Positions 35,815 through 44,536 are shown, counted from the stretch's first letter. The stretch is DNA of 64,000 nucleotides from Candidatus Paracaedibacter acanthamoebae (GCF_000742835.1 NZ_CP008941.1:1507001-1571000), one strand, 5' to 3'. Translations and numbers: made by a program. Notes: generated by a model from the letters alone, not told the origin.

Positions 35815-37521
35815 ATGTATTTATGGCGTTCTTTATTGTTGTGCCTTTCGTGTTCTACATTTCTCTTTTCTCTTCAAGCGTCTGAGTTTATAGAAAAGGA
35901 GGAAAGAGTAAGAGTGTCTTTTAAGCGATCTAGTGAGTTTCAACTTGCTAATGAGCTTATTATTCATATTTTTTCTTATTTACCCATGCCTAATCTTCTT
36001 ACCTGTTCTCAAGTCTGTAAAACATGGGAAACTCTTAGTGAAGAGCCTATGCTTTGGAAACAAATCTGTTTGATAATTTATGGGGATTACCCACTAGAAA
36101 GAGCGAGCAAAGAGAATGCTAAATATCATTGGTTAAGAATTTATGTAAATACGCTGTCAGATCCTATCCAAATGGCAGATATAATTTACAAACATAATTT
36201 AAACACAGATCACCCTTTTCAAAAATATCGTCGTTTATTACCTTTTGAGACCAAGGAGCTTATCAATGAGCAAGTTGCACTAGCCGATAAAAAAGCACTT
36301 ATAAATTTTGGAAAGATGAGGTTTAATTACTATAACAATTATATCTACTATGACTACGAAGAGGATCCTAAAACTACTATTGGTATTATTGAGAGCCTAG
36401 TACAACATGGAAATCAAGAAGCCATCAGGATAAAGCTATATGGCCTTATTTTTGGAGAATACGGTTATAAGAAAAATACTGAATCAGCAATTGATTTTGC
36501 TAGAGATTTGATTAAAGAGGGCCATCAAAAAGCTATTAGCCAGAAGGAATTATGCTGGTTGGAGCTGGGAGCAAAGAGTTATAATGGTCAGGAATATCCC
36601 AATAACTTCGTTGCTCTGCTTGAAAACTTAGTTGAAGAGGGACATAAAGCCGTAATCGCTTGGACGATAGGATCGCTAATGGTTGAGTTGGGGGAGGAGG
36701 AAGGCTCTAGAGCAGCCGTTGCTTTTAATGAAAAGATTGCCCTGCAGGGCAATCAAACGGCAATTAATATAAAAATACAAGGTCTTGCAAAAGGCAAAAA
36801 CGGCTACCCAAAGAATCCTGAAGCAGCCGTTGCTTTTAATGAAACTTTAGTTGAGAGAGGAGATGAAAAAGCTATTAAGCGAAAATTAAAGGGTCTGGAA
36901 GAGGGAAAATACGGCTATGTCCGCAATCGTAAAGCTACGGTAGCTTTTAATGAAATCCTGATTAAACAGGGAAATCAAAAAGCTATAAAAAGAAAACTAA
37001 CAGGACTGACTTATGGTAAATATGGCTATATAGAAAACCCTCGTGAAGCCTTTGTTTTCAATGAAACTTTAGTTGAGAGAGGAGATGAAAAAGCTATTAA
37101 AAGAAGACTATTTAAATTTTCTCCTGTTCTTCAAAGTGAAGGGGGGGACCAAATGTGGCTTAATGAGACTTTAGTCGAGAAAGGAGATAAAAAAGCTATT
37201 AAAAGAAAACTATTAGGTCTCACTTTTTCACACTATGGTTATGTAGCAAATTATGAAGCTGCAATTGCTTTTATTGAGGGCTTAATTAAGCAAGGCAACA
37301 AGAAAGCTATTAGGCTCAAATTAAAAGGGCTTACTTATGGTAGATATGGTTATTTAAAAAACACGACTGAGCTAAAAGCCTGGATCGAAGCAGAGGCAGT
37401 TAAGGGGGCGCGGTGGGCATATTATTGTACGGCAATTGGCCTGAAGCATGGCATCTTTGGTTTTACCATCGACCACGATAAAGCAGTCGAGTATATAAAA
37501 TTTTATAAAATACCTTATTAA
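35815..37521 (+). CDS. Exported F-box protein with Sel1-like repeats, paralogue of the preceding gene
   Basis: 568 residues from the ATG at 35815, chosen because AAGAAGGATT stands just upstream and a signal peptide (SLLLCLSCSTFLFSLQAS) begins at once; an upstream GTG at 35761 is less likely. The F-box is near residues 40-85 (LANELIIHIFSYLPMPNLLT, CSQVCKTWETLSEEPMLWK). The same linker (GDYPLERASKENAKYHWLRI) and then about nine Sel1-like repeats (FNETLVERGDEKAIKRKLKG, LEEGKYGYVRN) follow. The last 40 residues match the preceding paralogue (KGARWAYYCTAIGLKHGIFGF...IPY). Several repeats are nearly identical in DNA. Predicted role as for the preceding gene. Confidence 0.8.
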   Translation: MYLWRSLLLCLSCSTFLFSLQASEFIEKEERVRVSFKRSSEFQLANELIIHIFSYLPMPNLLTCSQVCKTWETLSEEPMLWKQICLIIYGDYPLERASKENAKYHWLRIYVNTLSDPIQMADIIYKHNLNTDHPFQKYRRLLPFETKELINEQVALADKKALINFGKMRFNYYNNYIYYDYEEDPKTTIGIIESLVQHGNQEAIRIKLYGLIFGEYGYKKNTESAIDFARDLIKEGHQKAISQKELCWLELGAKSYNGQEYPNNFVALLENLVEEGHKAVIAWTIGSLMVELGEEEGSRAAVAFNEKIALQGNQTAINIKIQGLAKGKNGYPKNPEAAVAFNETLVERGDEKAIKRKLKGLEEGKYGYVRNRKATVAFNEILIKQGNQKAIKRKLTGLTYGKYGYIENPREAFVFNETLVERGDEKAIKRRLFKFSPVLQSEGGDQMWLNETLVEKGDKKAIKRKLLGLTFSHYGYVANYEAAIAFIEGLIKQGNKKAIRLKLKGLTYGRYGYLKNTTELKAWIEAEAVKGARWAYYCTAIGLKHGIFGFTIDHDKAVEYIKFYKIPY

Positions 37522-37950
37522 CTATTTCTAATTAAACGATGTTTAAAGAGGCTACAACTATAAACTTTACTTAAGAGATTATACAGCTTCATAGATAACT
37601 ATAAAGAATCTTTAAAGCATTATTATAAGAGCAGAAAATAGATTTTAAAGCCTTAGGTTAGTTTCTCTCTTATGCCTAAAATGTCAACCTAGATCATAAT
37701 TTTCATACTTTTAACAGACAAGTATCAAGTGTGAACTCAGAGAAAGAGCTAAATTTGAAAAATAAAAAATAATATTTTTATGAGGGCATCTGTTCAAGGT
37801 TAAAAGCAAGTGATTTTTGTTGAAAAATTTGAGGATAATATTATGTACAATAATTGTTAATTTAAGTCAACAAATTATGGATGTACTGATAACTTCTATG
37901 TCTTTTCAGAGTAACGAACCACCAATTACAATTATAGAAGAGGAAAAGTT
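37522..37950. other. 429-bp intergenic region
   Basis: AT-rich. A TTG-initiated 62-codon frame at 37817-38005 overlaps the next gene and has no recognised similarity, so I do not call it. No promoter or terminator is clear. Confidence 0.35.
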
Positions 37951-38673
37951 ATGGAAAATAATTATAAGAAAATTAAGAAGAAAATTGGGATTCTATTGTT
38001 GCTGAGCATCCTAAACCTTTGTTGGCAGGGCACAGCTTTAGCTATGGATAAAAGAGCAGCTGACCACGCGTATTGCGACCAGCAAGGGCAATTACTTCTA
38101 AACAAACAAGGGGTGATGGACAACGATGCAACATCTGAGACTTCGGTTGTAGAGACTTTGGTGGTCGGTCTTGGAACATCGCTGTTACTTGTCAGGAAGG
38201 ATCCTAATAATCTCCAAAGCTCTAACGCTGCTGAAAGTGACCCCCTTCTTTTTAAACGGTTGCCCGCTGAAATAAATTTTTATATTTTCCAATTTTTAAA
38301 ATCGTACTATGCCAAACAAGCTGCACTTGTATCTTCGTTTTTTTACAATTTTGTTAATTCAACAAGGAATCATTTAAAGCTCAAGTGTTCCATCACAGAT
38401 GAGAATCTCATAAAACTTGTAAAGAAGTACCCGAACATCACCTCACTGAATCTGGAGGAGTGTGAAGAACTCACAGATGTAGCGCTCCTCACGGTGGCGA
38501 AGATGTGCCCTAACCTCACCTCACTGAATTTGTTGGGATGTCGAAAGGTCACCGCTGTAGCTCTCATCAAGGTAGCGGAGATGTGTCCGAAGTTGCCACC
38601 GCTGGATCCACGGAAGTGTCAAGTGATCACCATGGCAGCTATTCGTAGGGTAGCGGAGGAGTGCCCGGTCTGA
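37951..38673 (+). CDS. Exported F-box/LRR protein of FBXL type, C-terminus frameshifted
   Basis: 240 residues. Signal peptide in GILLLLSILNLCWQGTALA-MDK. An F-box-like segment lies at about 107-145 (LLFKRLPAEINFYIFQFLKS). Residues about 150-240 are cysteine-type LRRs (NITSLNLEECEELTDVALLT, VAKMCPNLTSLNLLGCRKVT), as in eukaryotic FBXL/AMN1 proteins. The frame ends at EECPV, but the next frame continues in register (CP then GLISLNQECWGEMAVILS), so one base change near 38668 has cut off at least one more LRR. A shortened protein may still be made. Confidence 0.7.
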   Translation: MENNYKKIKKKIGILLLLSILNLCWQGTALAMDKRAADHAYCDQQGQLLLNKQGVMDNDATSETSVVETLVVGLGTSLLLVRKDPNNLQSSNAAESDPLLFKRLPAEINFYIFQFLKSYYAKQAALVSSFFYNFVNSTRNHLKLKCSITDENLIKLVKKYPNITSLNLEECEELTDVALLTVAKMCPNLTSLNLLGCRKVTAVALIKVAEMCPKLPPLDPRKCQVITMAAIRRVAEECPV

Positions 38674-38858
38674 TTTCACTGAATCAGGAGTGCTGGGGAG
38701 AAATGGCTGTGATACTGTCTTAAGCGTCAAGAGACATTTTGAAGCAAGTCAGAGTTGAAGGGTGTTTTATGTTTAATAATGCCAAACACAATATGAAGAA
38801 GTTTGCGTGCCTTAAGATAAAGGGCCTAAATTAGTGTTTATAGTAAAGGAGAATTAAG

Positions 38859-39461
38859 ATGAATGTAAAACTGATATTTTTTATTTCTCTCTTCTGTAGT
38901 ATTGTTTGCTCAACGCAAGCTACTGAAGAGCATGATAAGGAGAGAGCAGCACCCGCTATCAATGTGCTTCCTGATGATATAATGGCTGATATTTTTAATC
39001 ATCTACCAATTAAAGGGAGAGCAAGTGCAAGCCAAGTCTGTCGAAAATGGGAAGAAATAATAGAAACTTCTTCCTCATGGAATTTAGTGCGCCGTAATAT
39101 TCATGGTGACTACCCAAAAAGTGAAGCGACAAAAGAGAATACGAAGTTCCATATATTCAGAGTGCATGCTAATACTCTTTCAGAGAGTAATAAAACCAAA
39201 TACTTGGTCGGTAAATATAATATTAATAAGGGGCATCCATTTGCACTATATCAAACTTTAGTAAATAAGTTTCTATCGACGAGAGCAAATGAAGCGGCTA
39301 GAGAAAAGCAAATATTGGATCTTACTTACGCCACATATAGCTCTGAAAAGGGCCCGCGGTCCATTGCTGATCTTTTTTTAGAGCAAAGTAATAGCACGGC
39401 TATAGAAAGGAAGATAGAGAGGTTTCTTGAGGACGAGTATAGTTATGAGAAGAACTCTTAA
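38859..39461 (+). CDS. Short exported F-box protein, truncated relative of the F-box/Sel1-like pair
   Basis: 200 residues. Signal peptide in LIFFISLFCSIVCSTQA-TEE, with AAAGGAGAAT before the ATG. An F-box covers about 36-75 (LPDDIMADIFNHLPIKGRAS, ASQVCRKWEEI). The linker (HGDYPKSEATKENTKFHIF to NINKGHPFALY) matches the two larger paralogues, but only one decayed Sel1-like unit follows (about 160-200). The coding frame ends 77 bp before an IS6-type element and next to an IS6-like inverted repeat, so the 3' part was probably lost by insertion and deletion. It still holds a complete F-box. Confidence 0.7.
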   Translation: MNVKLIFFISLFCSIVCSTQATEEHDKERAAPAINVLPDDIMADIFNHLPIKGRASASQVCRKWEEIIETSSSWNLVRRNIHGDYPKSEATKENTKFHIFRVHANTLSESNKTKYLVGKYNINKGHPFALYQTLVNKFLSTRANEAAREKQILDLTYATYSSEKGPRSIADLFLEQSNSTAIERKIERFLEDEYSYEKNS

Positions 39462-39462
39462 C

Positions 39463-39495
39463 GGTTCTGTCACAATAAAAATTTGCGACAGAACC
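39463..39495. repeat. Inverted repeat resembling two IS6-type ends
   Basis: GGTTCTGTC, 15 bases, then GACAGAACC. The right arm read in reverse (GGTTCTGTCGCAAATTT) is very like the ends of IS6-family elements (compare GGGTTCCGTTGCAAATTT at 40463). Either an IS scar or a small hairpin after the F-box gene. Confidence 0.5.
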
Positions 39496-39538
39496 TAAAT
39501 ATCAATGGGGATAGGATGAGTGCAACAGACATTAAAGG

Positions 39539-40380
39539 GGCCCCGTCAAGTTGTTGAGTATGCTGAAAGGTGTTAAGGTTGGCTCATCTTCAACTCAAGT
39601 GTAAATAAAGGGATGCAAGATGAGCGAGCGTTATAAAGGGTATCGAATTTCCAAGGTCGTAATAGGCTATGCTGTTCGTCTCTATTTTCGCTATAAACTC
39701 AGCCTTAGAGATGTTAGTGAACTCTTAATTGAGCGGGGCGTTTGTGTTACCTATGAATCTATTCGGTTATGGGTCAAAAACCTAGGCCCTGTCTATGCCC
39801 AAGCTATTAGAAAGAAAAGAAGAACCTCTTTCACAGATAAGTGGCATATTGATGAAGTGAGAGTGAAGATTAAAGGTGAAGTCTTTTGGCTTTGGCGTCT
39901 TGTCGATAGTACGGGAGAAGAAATAGAAATTCTTTTACAAAGAAGACGCAATGCCAAATCAGCGATCAGGTTTTTGAAGAAAGCCTTAAAAAGAATAGGA
40001 CAGCCTCCAAGAGTTATGGTCACAGATAAACTGAAGAGTTACAATAAGGCGCATCGTGTTCTGTTGAGAACATCAGAACATCGTTCCCATAAGCGGTTAA
40101 ATAATAGAGCAGAGAATTCTCATCAACCTACACGAGAAAAGGAAAGGCAAATGCGACGATTTAAGACTCCTGGATATGCCCAGAGATTTCTTTCATCCAT
40201 GGGGGCATTCTTAAATTTATTGAAGGTCAAACGATATTCTGTTTCAGCCAAAGAGTATAGGCAGAAACTAAAAGAGTCTCTGTCTATCTTTCATGAGATA
40301 GTCGTTTCACAACCCTCAGTCTATCTAAAACGGAAGATTTTGACCCAGTTTATTGACATGATCAATAACTTGACGGCCCC
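39539..40380 (+). mobile_element. IS6-type insertion sequence
   Basis: About 840 bp with imperfect terminal inverted repeats: GGCCCCGTCAAGTTGTTGA at 39539 and TCAATAACTTGACGGCCCC ending at 40380. It encodes one transposase. No target duplication is obvious. A copy of the right end is found inverted at 25691-25733. Confidence 0.75.
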
Positions 40381-40453
40381 CTCCCCACAATTTCTTGAAA
40401 GAGCCAAATATGGCGACATATTACATGCCAAACTAGGAAATATGTCGCCATAG
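39620..40453 (+). CDS. IS6-family transposase
   Basis: 277 codons. N-terminal HTH region (FRYKLSLRDVSELLIERGV), then the DDE core: KWHIDEVRVKIKGEVFWLWR (first Asp), PRVMVTDKLKSYNKA (second Asp), NNRAENSHQPTREKERQMRR (Glu). The transposase would normally end inside the element, but here the frame passes through the right inverted repeat and adds about 25 residues of flanking sequence (PSPQFLERAKYGDILHAKL and on). The core residues are all present, so the enzyme may be active. Confidence 0.85.
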   Translation: MSERYKGYRISKVVIGYAVRLYFRYKLSLRDVSELLIERGVCVTYESIRLWVKNLGPVYAQAIRKKRRTSFTDKWHIDEVRVKIKGEVFWLWRLVDSTGEEIEILLQRRRNAKSAIRFLKKALKRIGQPPRVMVTDKLKSYNKAHRVLLRTSEHRSHKRLNNRAENSHQPTREKERQMRRFKTPGYAQRFLSSMGAFLNLLKVKRYSVSAKEYRQKLKESLSIFHEIVVSQPSVYLKRKILTQFIDMINNLTAPSPQFLERAKYGDILHAKLGNMSP

Positions 40454-40462
40454 GTGTAAAAA

Positions 40463-41298
40463 GGGTTCCGTTGCAAATTTGGAAATAAGGTGATTTAAGA
40501 TTGCAATCCCTCAGGGACTGGACAGAATTTAGGCGTAAACGTTGAAAAGACGATTGAAAAAACGAACCTGATCTTGATAGCTTTTTGTCAAATAAATTGT
40601 TTGCTCTTTAAGCATCATGGCCATGGCTTCAATGCCTTTGAGCGTTCGGTTAGCCGTCTTAAATGATTGGAAGCCTAACATGGGCCGGGTACGGCGTTTG
40701 ATGCGTCGATGGTCTTGTTCAAGGATGGTGTTGAGGTATTTAACTTGTCTATGCTTGACGCCTTCGTCCAGACACCCTTCTCTTTTTAATTCTTCGATAG
40801 CTGTGTGATAGGAAGAATGCTTATCTGTGGTAATAGAAGAAGGCATCTGTTTACACCGTTTCAGCATTTTCTTAAAGAATCGCTTAGCAGCGGCCAGGTC
40901 CCGAGTATGAGCTAGCATAAAATCAACAGTGCGCCCATATTTATCGACGGCTCGATAGAGATACTTCCATTGGCCTTTGACTTTAATGTAAGTTTCATCC
41001 ACTCTTAAAGACCAAGCTGAAGGTCGAGCATACCAATGTATCCTTTTCTCAAATTCGGGAGCGTAATGCTGGATCCAGCGGTAAATGGTTGTATGGTCAA
41101 CCTTTATTCCTCTTTCCCTAACCATTTCTGCTAATTGGCGATAGCTGAGGGGATAACGTAAGTACCAGCGTAAGCATTGCAAGATAACTTCTGGAAGGAA
41201 ATGTCGATATCTGAACTCTTTAGGTTTCATTGCAGTGACCATTTATTAGATAATTTACCCTTAACCTAACAACTTCTCAAGAATTTGCAACGTATATG
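40463..41298 (-). mobile_element. Second IS6-type insertion sequence
   Basis: The left end reads GGGTTCCGTTGCAAATTT, the right end GAATTTGCAACG and then diverges, so the right inverted repeat has lost its last bases. One transposase gene lies between. It sits 83 bp from the other IS6 element, opposite strand. Confidence 0.7.
40529..41242 (-). CDS. IS6-family (IS26/IS240-like) transposase
   Basis: 237 residues, normal length for the family. N-terminal HTH (YPLSYRQLAEMVRERGIKVD), then DDE residues in RVDETYIKVKGQWKYLYRAV, SSITTDKHSSYHTAIEE and YLNTILEQDHRRIKRRTRPM. No breaks are seen, so the protein is probably intact, though the right end of its element is degraded. Confidence 0.9.
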   Translation of the reverse strand: MVTAMKPKEFRYRHFLPEVILQCLRWYLRYPLSYRQLAEMVRERGIKVDHTTIYRWIQHYAPEFEKRIHWYARPSAWSLRVDETYIKVKGQWKYLYRAVDKYGRTVDFMLAHTRDLAAAKRFFKKMLKRCKQMPSSITTDKHSSYHTAIEELKREGCLDEGVKHRQVKYLNTILEQDHRRIKRRTRPMLGFQSFKTANRTLKGIEAMAMMLKEQTIYLTKSYQDQVRFFNRLFNVYA

Positions 41299-41554
41299 GC
41301 CTGAGCAAGAATGCAAGAGTTTTTTTAAAAGAAAACATTGAGGTGCGGACGTATATTCGGCTTTTAACGAAGGTTTATCCTTCTAGCCCAGATGGTATAT
41401 CCGATCACTTCTTGCCCTTATCGGAACCATGGTTTTTGTAAACCGTGTTGCAAAACAGGATCTCAAGAAGCTGGTAATTCACTTTGTCATCTTTTTATTT
41501 TACTCTAGCAAACCTCGGTGGTAGGTCATCCTTATAATTTTACTTATGGGATAT
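41299..41554. other. 256-bp region between two insertion sequences
   Basis: No gene is recognised. It probably consists of the non-coding end of the IS110-type element and remains of the sequence into which the elements inserted. Confidence 0.3.
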
Positions 41555-42559
41555 CTAGTGAATAGAGTGGTACTCAGTTTGTTTGGCAAGTAGAGACCAT
41601 ACAATTCTTGCATTCTTATTAGCTAGAGCTACATAAGCTTTCTGTTTACCACAACGCTCAATCAGCTTCTCTAACCAATTAGAACGCCTTTTAGCAAAGC
41701 TAATAAAGGCGCGTGCTCCGTGAATAAGAAGCGTCCTTAAATACCGATCCCCTCTTTTGCTAATGCCGAGCAGCACCTTTTTATTTCCGCTAGAATGCTG
41801 ACGTGGTACCAATCCTAGCCAAGCGGCTAAGTGACGCCCATTCTTAAAGTTAGAGATATCACCAATTGCTGATACCAGAGCTGTTGCTGTTAAAGGGCCA
41901 ATCCCTTCAATTTTTTTAATCCTTTGGCATGCTTTATTCTCGCTACAAATTTTGGCGATCCGCTTATCTAAAAGCTTAACTTTTTTATCAATTTCCAAAA
42001 GATCTTGATGAAGCTGGCAAAAAACCTCCAGAGCTAAACTTGTCAGCAAGTTATTTTGATTTTCCAGAAACTGAGGTAATTTCTCCCTCAAACACCCAAT
42101 ACCTTGAGGCGCCACAAGTCCATATTCACTAAGCAGTCCTCTAATCTGATTGACAAGGGCCGTCCTTTGCTGCACCACTCTTTGACGGTACCGATGGAGC
42201 GATTGGATATCCTGCTGTTCTATAGTTTTAATTGAAACAAATCTCATATTAGGCCGTGCTACTGCTTCACAGATAGCTTCAGCATCATTCGCATCATTCT
42301 TATTCGTTTTAACATATGGTTTTACATATTGTGGGCTCATCAGTTTCACTTCGTGCCCGTAAAGCTGAAACTGGCGGGCCCAGTAGTTAGATCCACTGCA
42401 AGACTCCATTCCTATAAGGCATGGAGGTAGATTGGCAATAAAGCTAAGCAATTGGTCACGTCCAATACGCTTCTTTAGCACTGTCTTGCCTCTTTTATCA
42501 ACGCCATGCAGTTGAAATACCCGCTTGGCTATATCAATCCCTAGTGTTTTTATTGTCAT
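41555..42559 (-). CDS. IS110-family transposase
   Basis: 334 residues, full length. N-terminal DEDD-type domain (LGIDIAKRVFQLHGVDKRGK, IGMESCSGSNYWARQF, KNDANDAEAICEAVARP) and C-terminal transposase_20 domain (IEGIGPLTATALVSAIGDIS, WLGLVPRQHSSGNK). These elements lack clear inverted repeats, so the borders are not visible; about 300 bp downstream (41243-41554) and 75 bp upstream may belong to it. A fragment of another IS110-type C-terminus is at 22057-22248. Confidence 0.9.
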   Translation of the reverse strand: MTIKTLGIDIAKRVFQLHGVDKRGKTVLKKRIGRDQLLSFIANLPPCLIGMESCSGSNYWARQFQLYGHEVKLMSPQYVKPYVKTNKNDANDAEAICEAVARPNMRFVSIKTIEQQDIQSLHRYRQRVVQQRTALVNQIRGLLSEYGLVAPQGIGCLREKLPQFLENQNNLLTSLALEVFCQLHQDLLEIDKKVKLLDKRIAKICSENKACQRIKKIEGIGPLTATALVSAIGDISNFKNGRHLAAWLGLVPRQHSSGNKKVLLGISKRGDRYLRTLLIHGARAFISFAKRRSNWLEKLIERCGKQKAYVALANKNARIVWSLLAKQTEYHSIH

Positions 42560-42633
42560 GGTGGGGTCCTTATCTTTATTTATTCCTTTTACATCTCCAG
42601 ATTACCATTCTTTTCTCATAATCTGAAAGTTGC

Positions 42634-43221
42634 TCAGGCCATCCCATCAGAACCGTAATAACCTGCTGGATTAGTTGGATCGCAAAGATCGTAAAAGCGA
42701 GCTTCAAAAAGAGGGCTAGTCTTCCTTCTAGGGTCACTTCCCCACATAAATTTTACGTAAGGGGTTTTCAATGCTTTGAAGCAAAGGGCTGGAATCATAA
42801 AGAGCATCAGCAGCAAGACATAATTTACAAAAAGATTAATAGGAAAAATCCCTATATTTCTAAAGGTGTCTATACCGGCCCATATAACAGCAATTACCAA
42901 AATAGCGCGCTTTACATACAGCGTGACACTGACATACTGATCAATCTGTTCGCGGGAAGTATTTTTCCATTCCAGAAACCATTCAGGAAGATTCGTCGAT
43001 TCTTTTATGCCGTGATAAGAGAAGAACCACCAGTCCCAAAATACTGTGGCAAAAGGATATATCAACAAAGCATACATCCAATCCCACATCCCTATCGAGA
43101 CCATAACGGAACAAGCAATCGACCTAAAGAAACGTTTATCTCCATAAAGTTTAATTTTATGAAGGGGGATAGATTCATCAATTTTCAAAGTGTTATTAGT
43201 CATAAATTTTATCTCTTTCAC
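42634..43221 (-). CDS. Membrane protein of the transfer module, unrecognised
   Basis: 195 residues; the ATG at 43221 or the in-frame ATG at 43203 can start it. Membrane segments are likely near about 33-75 (SIACSVMVSIGMWDWMYALL and on), 105-125 (AILVIAVIWAGIDTF) and 128-150 (NLFVNYVLLLMLFMIPALCF). The gene follows the ribbon-helix-helix gene with 1 bp between, so they are one unit. Its 3' end lies about 75 bp from the IS110-type transposase start, so the last residues could be altered. No known family is seen. Confidence 0.6.
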   Translation of the reverse strand: MKEIKFMTNNTLKIDESIPLHKIKLYGDKRFFRSIACSVMVSIGMWDWMYALLIYPFATVFWDWWFFSYHGIKESTNLPEWFLEWKNTSREQIDQYVSVTLYVKRAILVIAVIWAGIDTFRNIGIFPINLFVNYVLLLMLFMIPALCFKALKTPYVKFMWGSDPRRKTSPLFEARFYDLCDPTNPAGYYGSDGMA

Positions 43222-43222
43222 C

Positions 43223-43453
43223 TTAAGGTACCACTTTATCTTTTTTTAATTCATCAAACAGCTGTTCAACGTCTCCAGCAGAATATCGGCGCCCTTTCTT
43301 TTCATATACGGCCAGGGCAGCTAAATAATCTTCTTGGTCATCCAAAAACTGCTCGATTGCTTTTTTCACATAATAACTCTTACTACGGTTGGTCTTTTCA
43401 GCCAGCGCTTTTAAGCGATCATCCAATTCTTTGGAAAGTCGAACCCCTAACAT
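43223..43453 (-). CDS. Ribbon-helix-helix DNA-binding protein (RelB/CopG-like)
   Basis: 76 residues. The N-terminus MLGVRLSKELDDRLKALAEK, followed by TNRSKSYYVKKAIEQFL, is a classical ribbon-helix-helix fold, as in RelB/DUF6290 antitoxins and plasmid repressors. No RelE-type toxin is next to it; the partner gene codes for a membrane protein. It probably represses its own promoter: two TGTTTTACA direct repeats, 10 bp apart, lie 34-53 bp upstream of the start in the divergent region to the primase-like gene. Confidence 0.8.
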   Translation of the reverse strand: MLGVRLSKELDDRLKALAEKTNRSKSYYVKKAIEQFLDDQEDYLAALAVYEKKGRRYSAGDVEQLFDELKKDKVVP

Positions 43454-43487
43454 CTATTATCTCCATGGTTATGTTTAATTATATAGA

Positions 43488-43506
43488 TGTTTTACATTGT
43501 TTTACA
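43488..43506. promoter_or_regulatory. Direct repeats TGTTTTACA, probable operator
   Basis: Two copies of TGTTTTACA start at 43488 and 43498, one helical turn apart, between the divergent ribbon-helix-helix and primase-like genes. Ribbon-helix-helix repressors often bind such spaced direct repeats. Inference from position and spacing. Confidence 0.45.
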
Positions 43507-43555
43507 AGAGTTACTAGAACTTTAATTTTTACTTACTGCTTTAAGGGCTTACAGT

Positions 43556-44536
43556 ATGCAAGATTACCGTGATTATTACCGACAGTTAAATGATCAGCTG
43601 TCGACCAGGATTGGGGATTTGGCCTACGAACTTTTAGGAGAACCTACCTTTAAAAAAACTTCTGAATGGCGGTATGGTCAAAAGGGGAGCCTTTCTATAA
43701 CCATATCAGGACCGTATCAAGGTCGATTTCATGATTTTGAAAAGGATATCCATGGGAGCTCTTTAGATCTCATCAGTCACCTTAAGGGGATTAAGGGGAG
43801 GGAGCTTTGTCAGTGGGCGCGCCACTGGTTAAGACTTACCCTCCAAGAAGTTTGGACGCCTATCATGCCGATTCCTCAAGGCGTTTCTAAGCCCGATTTT
43901 AGGAAAGCACCCTTAAATTATTTATTGGATGGTAGAACGGTGGAGGCGATTTATCCTTACCGCTCTTTGCAGGGTAATCTCTTAGGGTATGTTGTCCGTT
44001 TGAAGGATAAGCATAACCATAAAATTACTCCAACCCTCACCTATTGCCAAAGCAACTTAGGCCGCTTTAGCTGGTATTGGAAAGGCTTTAGAGAAAAGCG
44101 CTCTCCTTATGGATTAGAAAAAATTAAAGATACCACAGCCTCCATTTTAATTGTTGAAGGTGAAAAAACAGCGGAGGCAGCCCAACAGCTTTTTCCTCAT
44201 TATAGTGTTTTAACGTGGGCTGGGGGTGCTAAAGCTGTTTTGAAAACAGATTGGTCACCTTTGAAACAGAGAGATATCATCCTGTGGCCTGATAATGATC
44301 CTGCTGGTCACGAGGCCATGCAAAAGCTGGCTCATCATCTTAAGGAAATAGGAAATCAAGAGGTTCGGATTGTCAGCCTACCAGACAATACCCCCCCTAA
44401 ATGGGATTTAGCCGATCCTATCCCCCCAGTATGGATAGCTAATTTTATAGCCTTATCCCTAGAACAAGAGGAGAGTTCAATCAATTCACGTGTGCCTTAT
44501 ATCAATCGTTCTCAACCTTTAGAGTTTTTTTCATGA
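43556..44536 (+). CDS. Toprim-domain primase-like protein of a transfer element
   Basis: 326 residues. The N-terminal part (about 1-110) resembles the zinc-less DNA-binding part of plasmid primases (GPYQGRFHDFEKDIHGSSLD). The Toprim core is clear: ILIVEGEKTAEAAQQLFPHY (about 199-218) with the conserved Glu, WAGGAKAVLKTDW, and WPDNDPAGHEAM (about 243-254) with the D-x-D. Toprim proteins of this kind prime DNA synthesis on transferred single strands. The stop overlaps the start of the coupling protein gene by 4 bp (ATGA), so the two are translationally coupled. Family known from rickettsial transfer islands, to my recollection. Confidence 0.75.
   Translation: MQDYRDYYRQLNDQLSTRIGDLAYELLGEPTFKKTSEWRYGQKGSLSITISGPYQGRFHDFEKDIHGSSLDLISHLKGIKGRELCQWARHWLRLTLQEVWTPIMPIPQGVSKPDFRKAPLNYLLDGRTVEAIYPYRSLQGNLLGYVVRLKDKHNHKITPTLTYCQSNLGRFSWYWKGFREKRSPYGLEKIKDTTASILIVEGEKTAEAAQQLFPHYSVLTWAGGAKAVLKTDWSPLKQRDIILWPDNDPAGHEAMQKLAHHLKEIGNQEVRIVSLPDNTPPKWDLADPIPPVWIANFIALSLEQEESSINSRVPYINRSQPLEFFS

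Noticed and set aside
37817-38005. 62-codon frame with TTG start before the FBXL-type gene
   Set aside because: Overlaps the signal peptide of the real gene in another frame and has no recognised similarity.
43012-43572. 186-codon plus-strand frame
   Set aside because: It crosses the membrane protein and ribbon-helix-helix genes in antisense and overlaps the divergent operator; the RHH domain is clear on the other strand.
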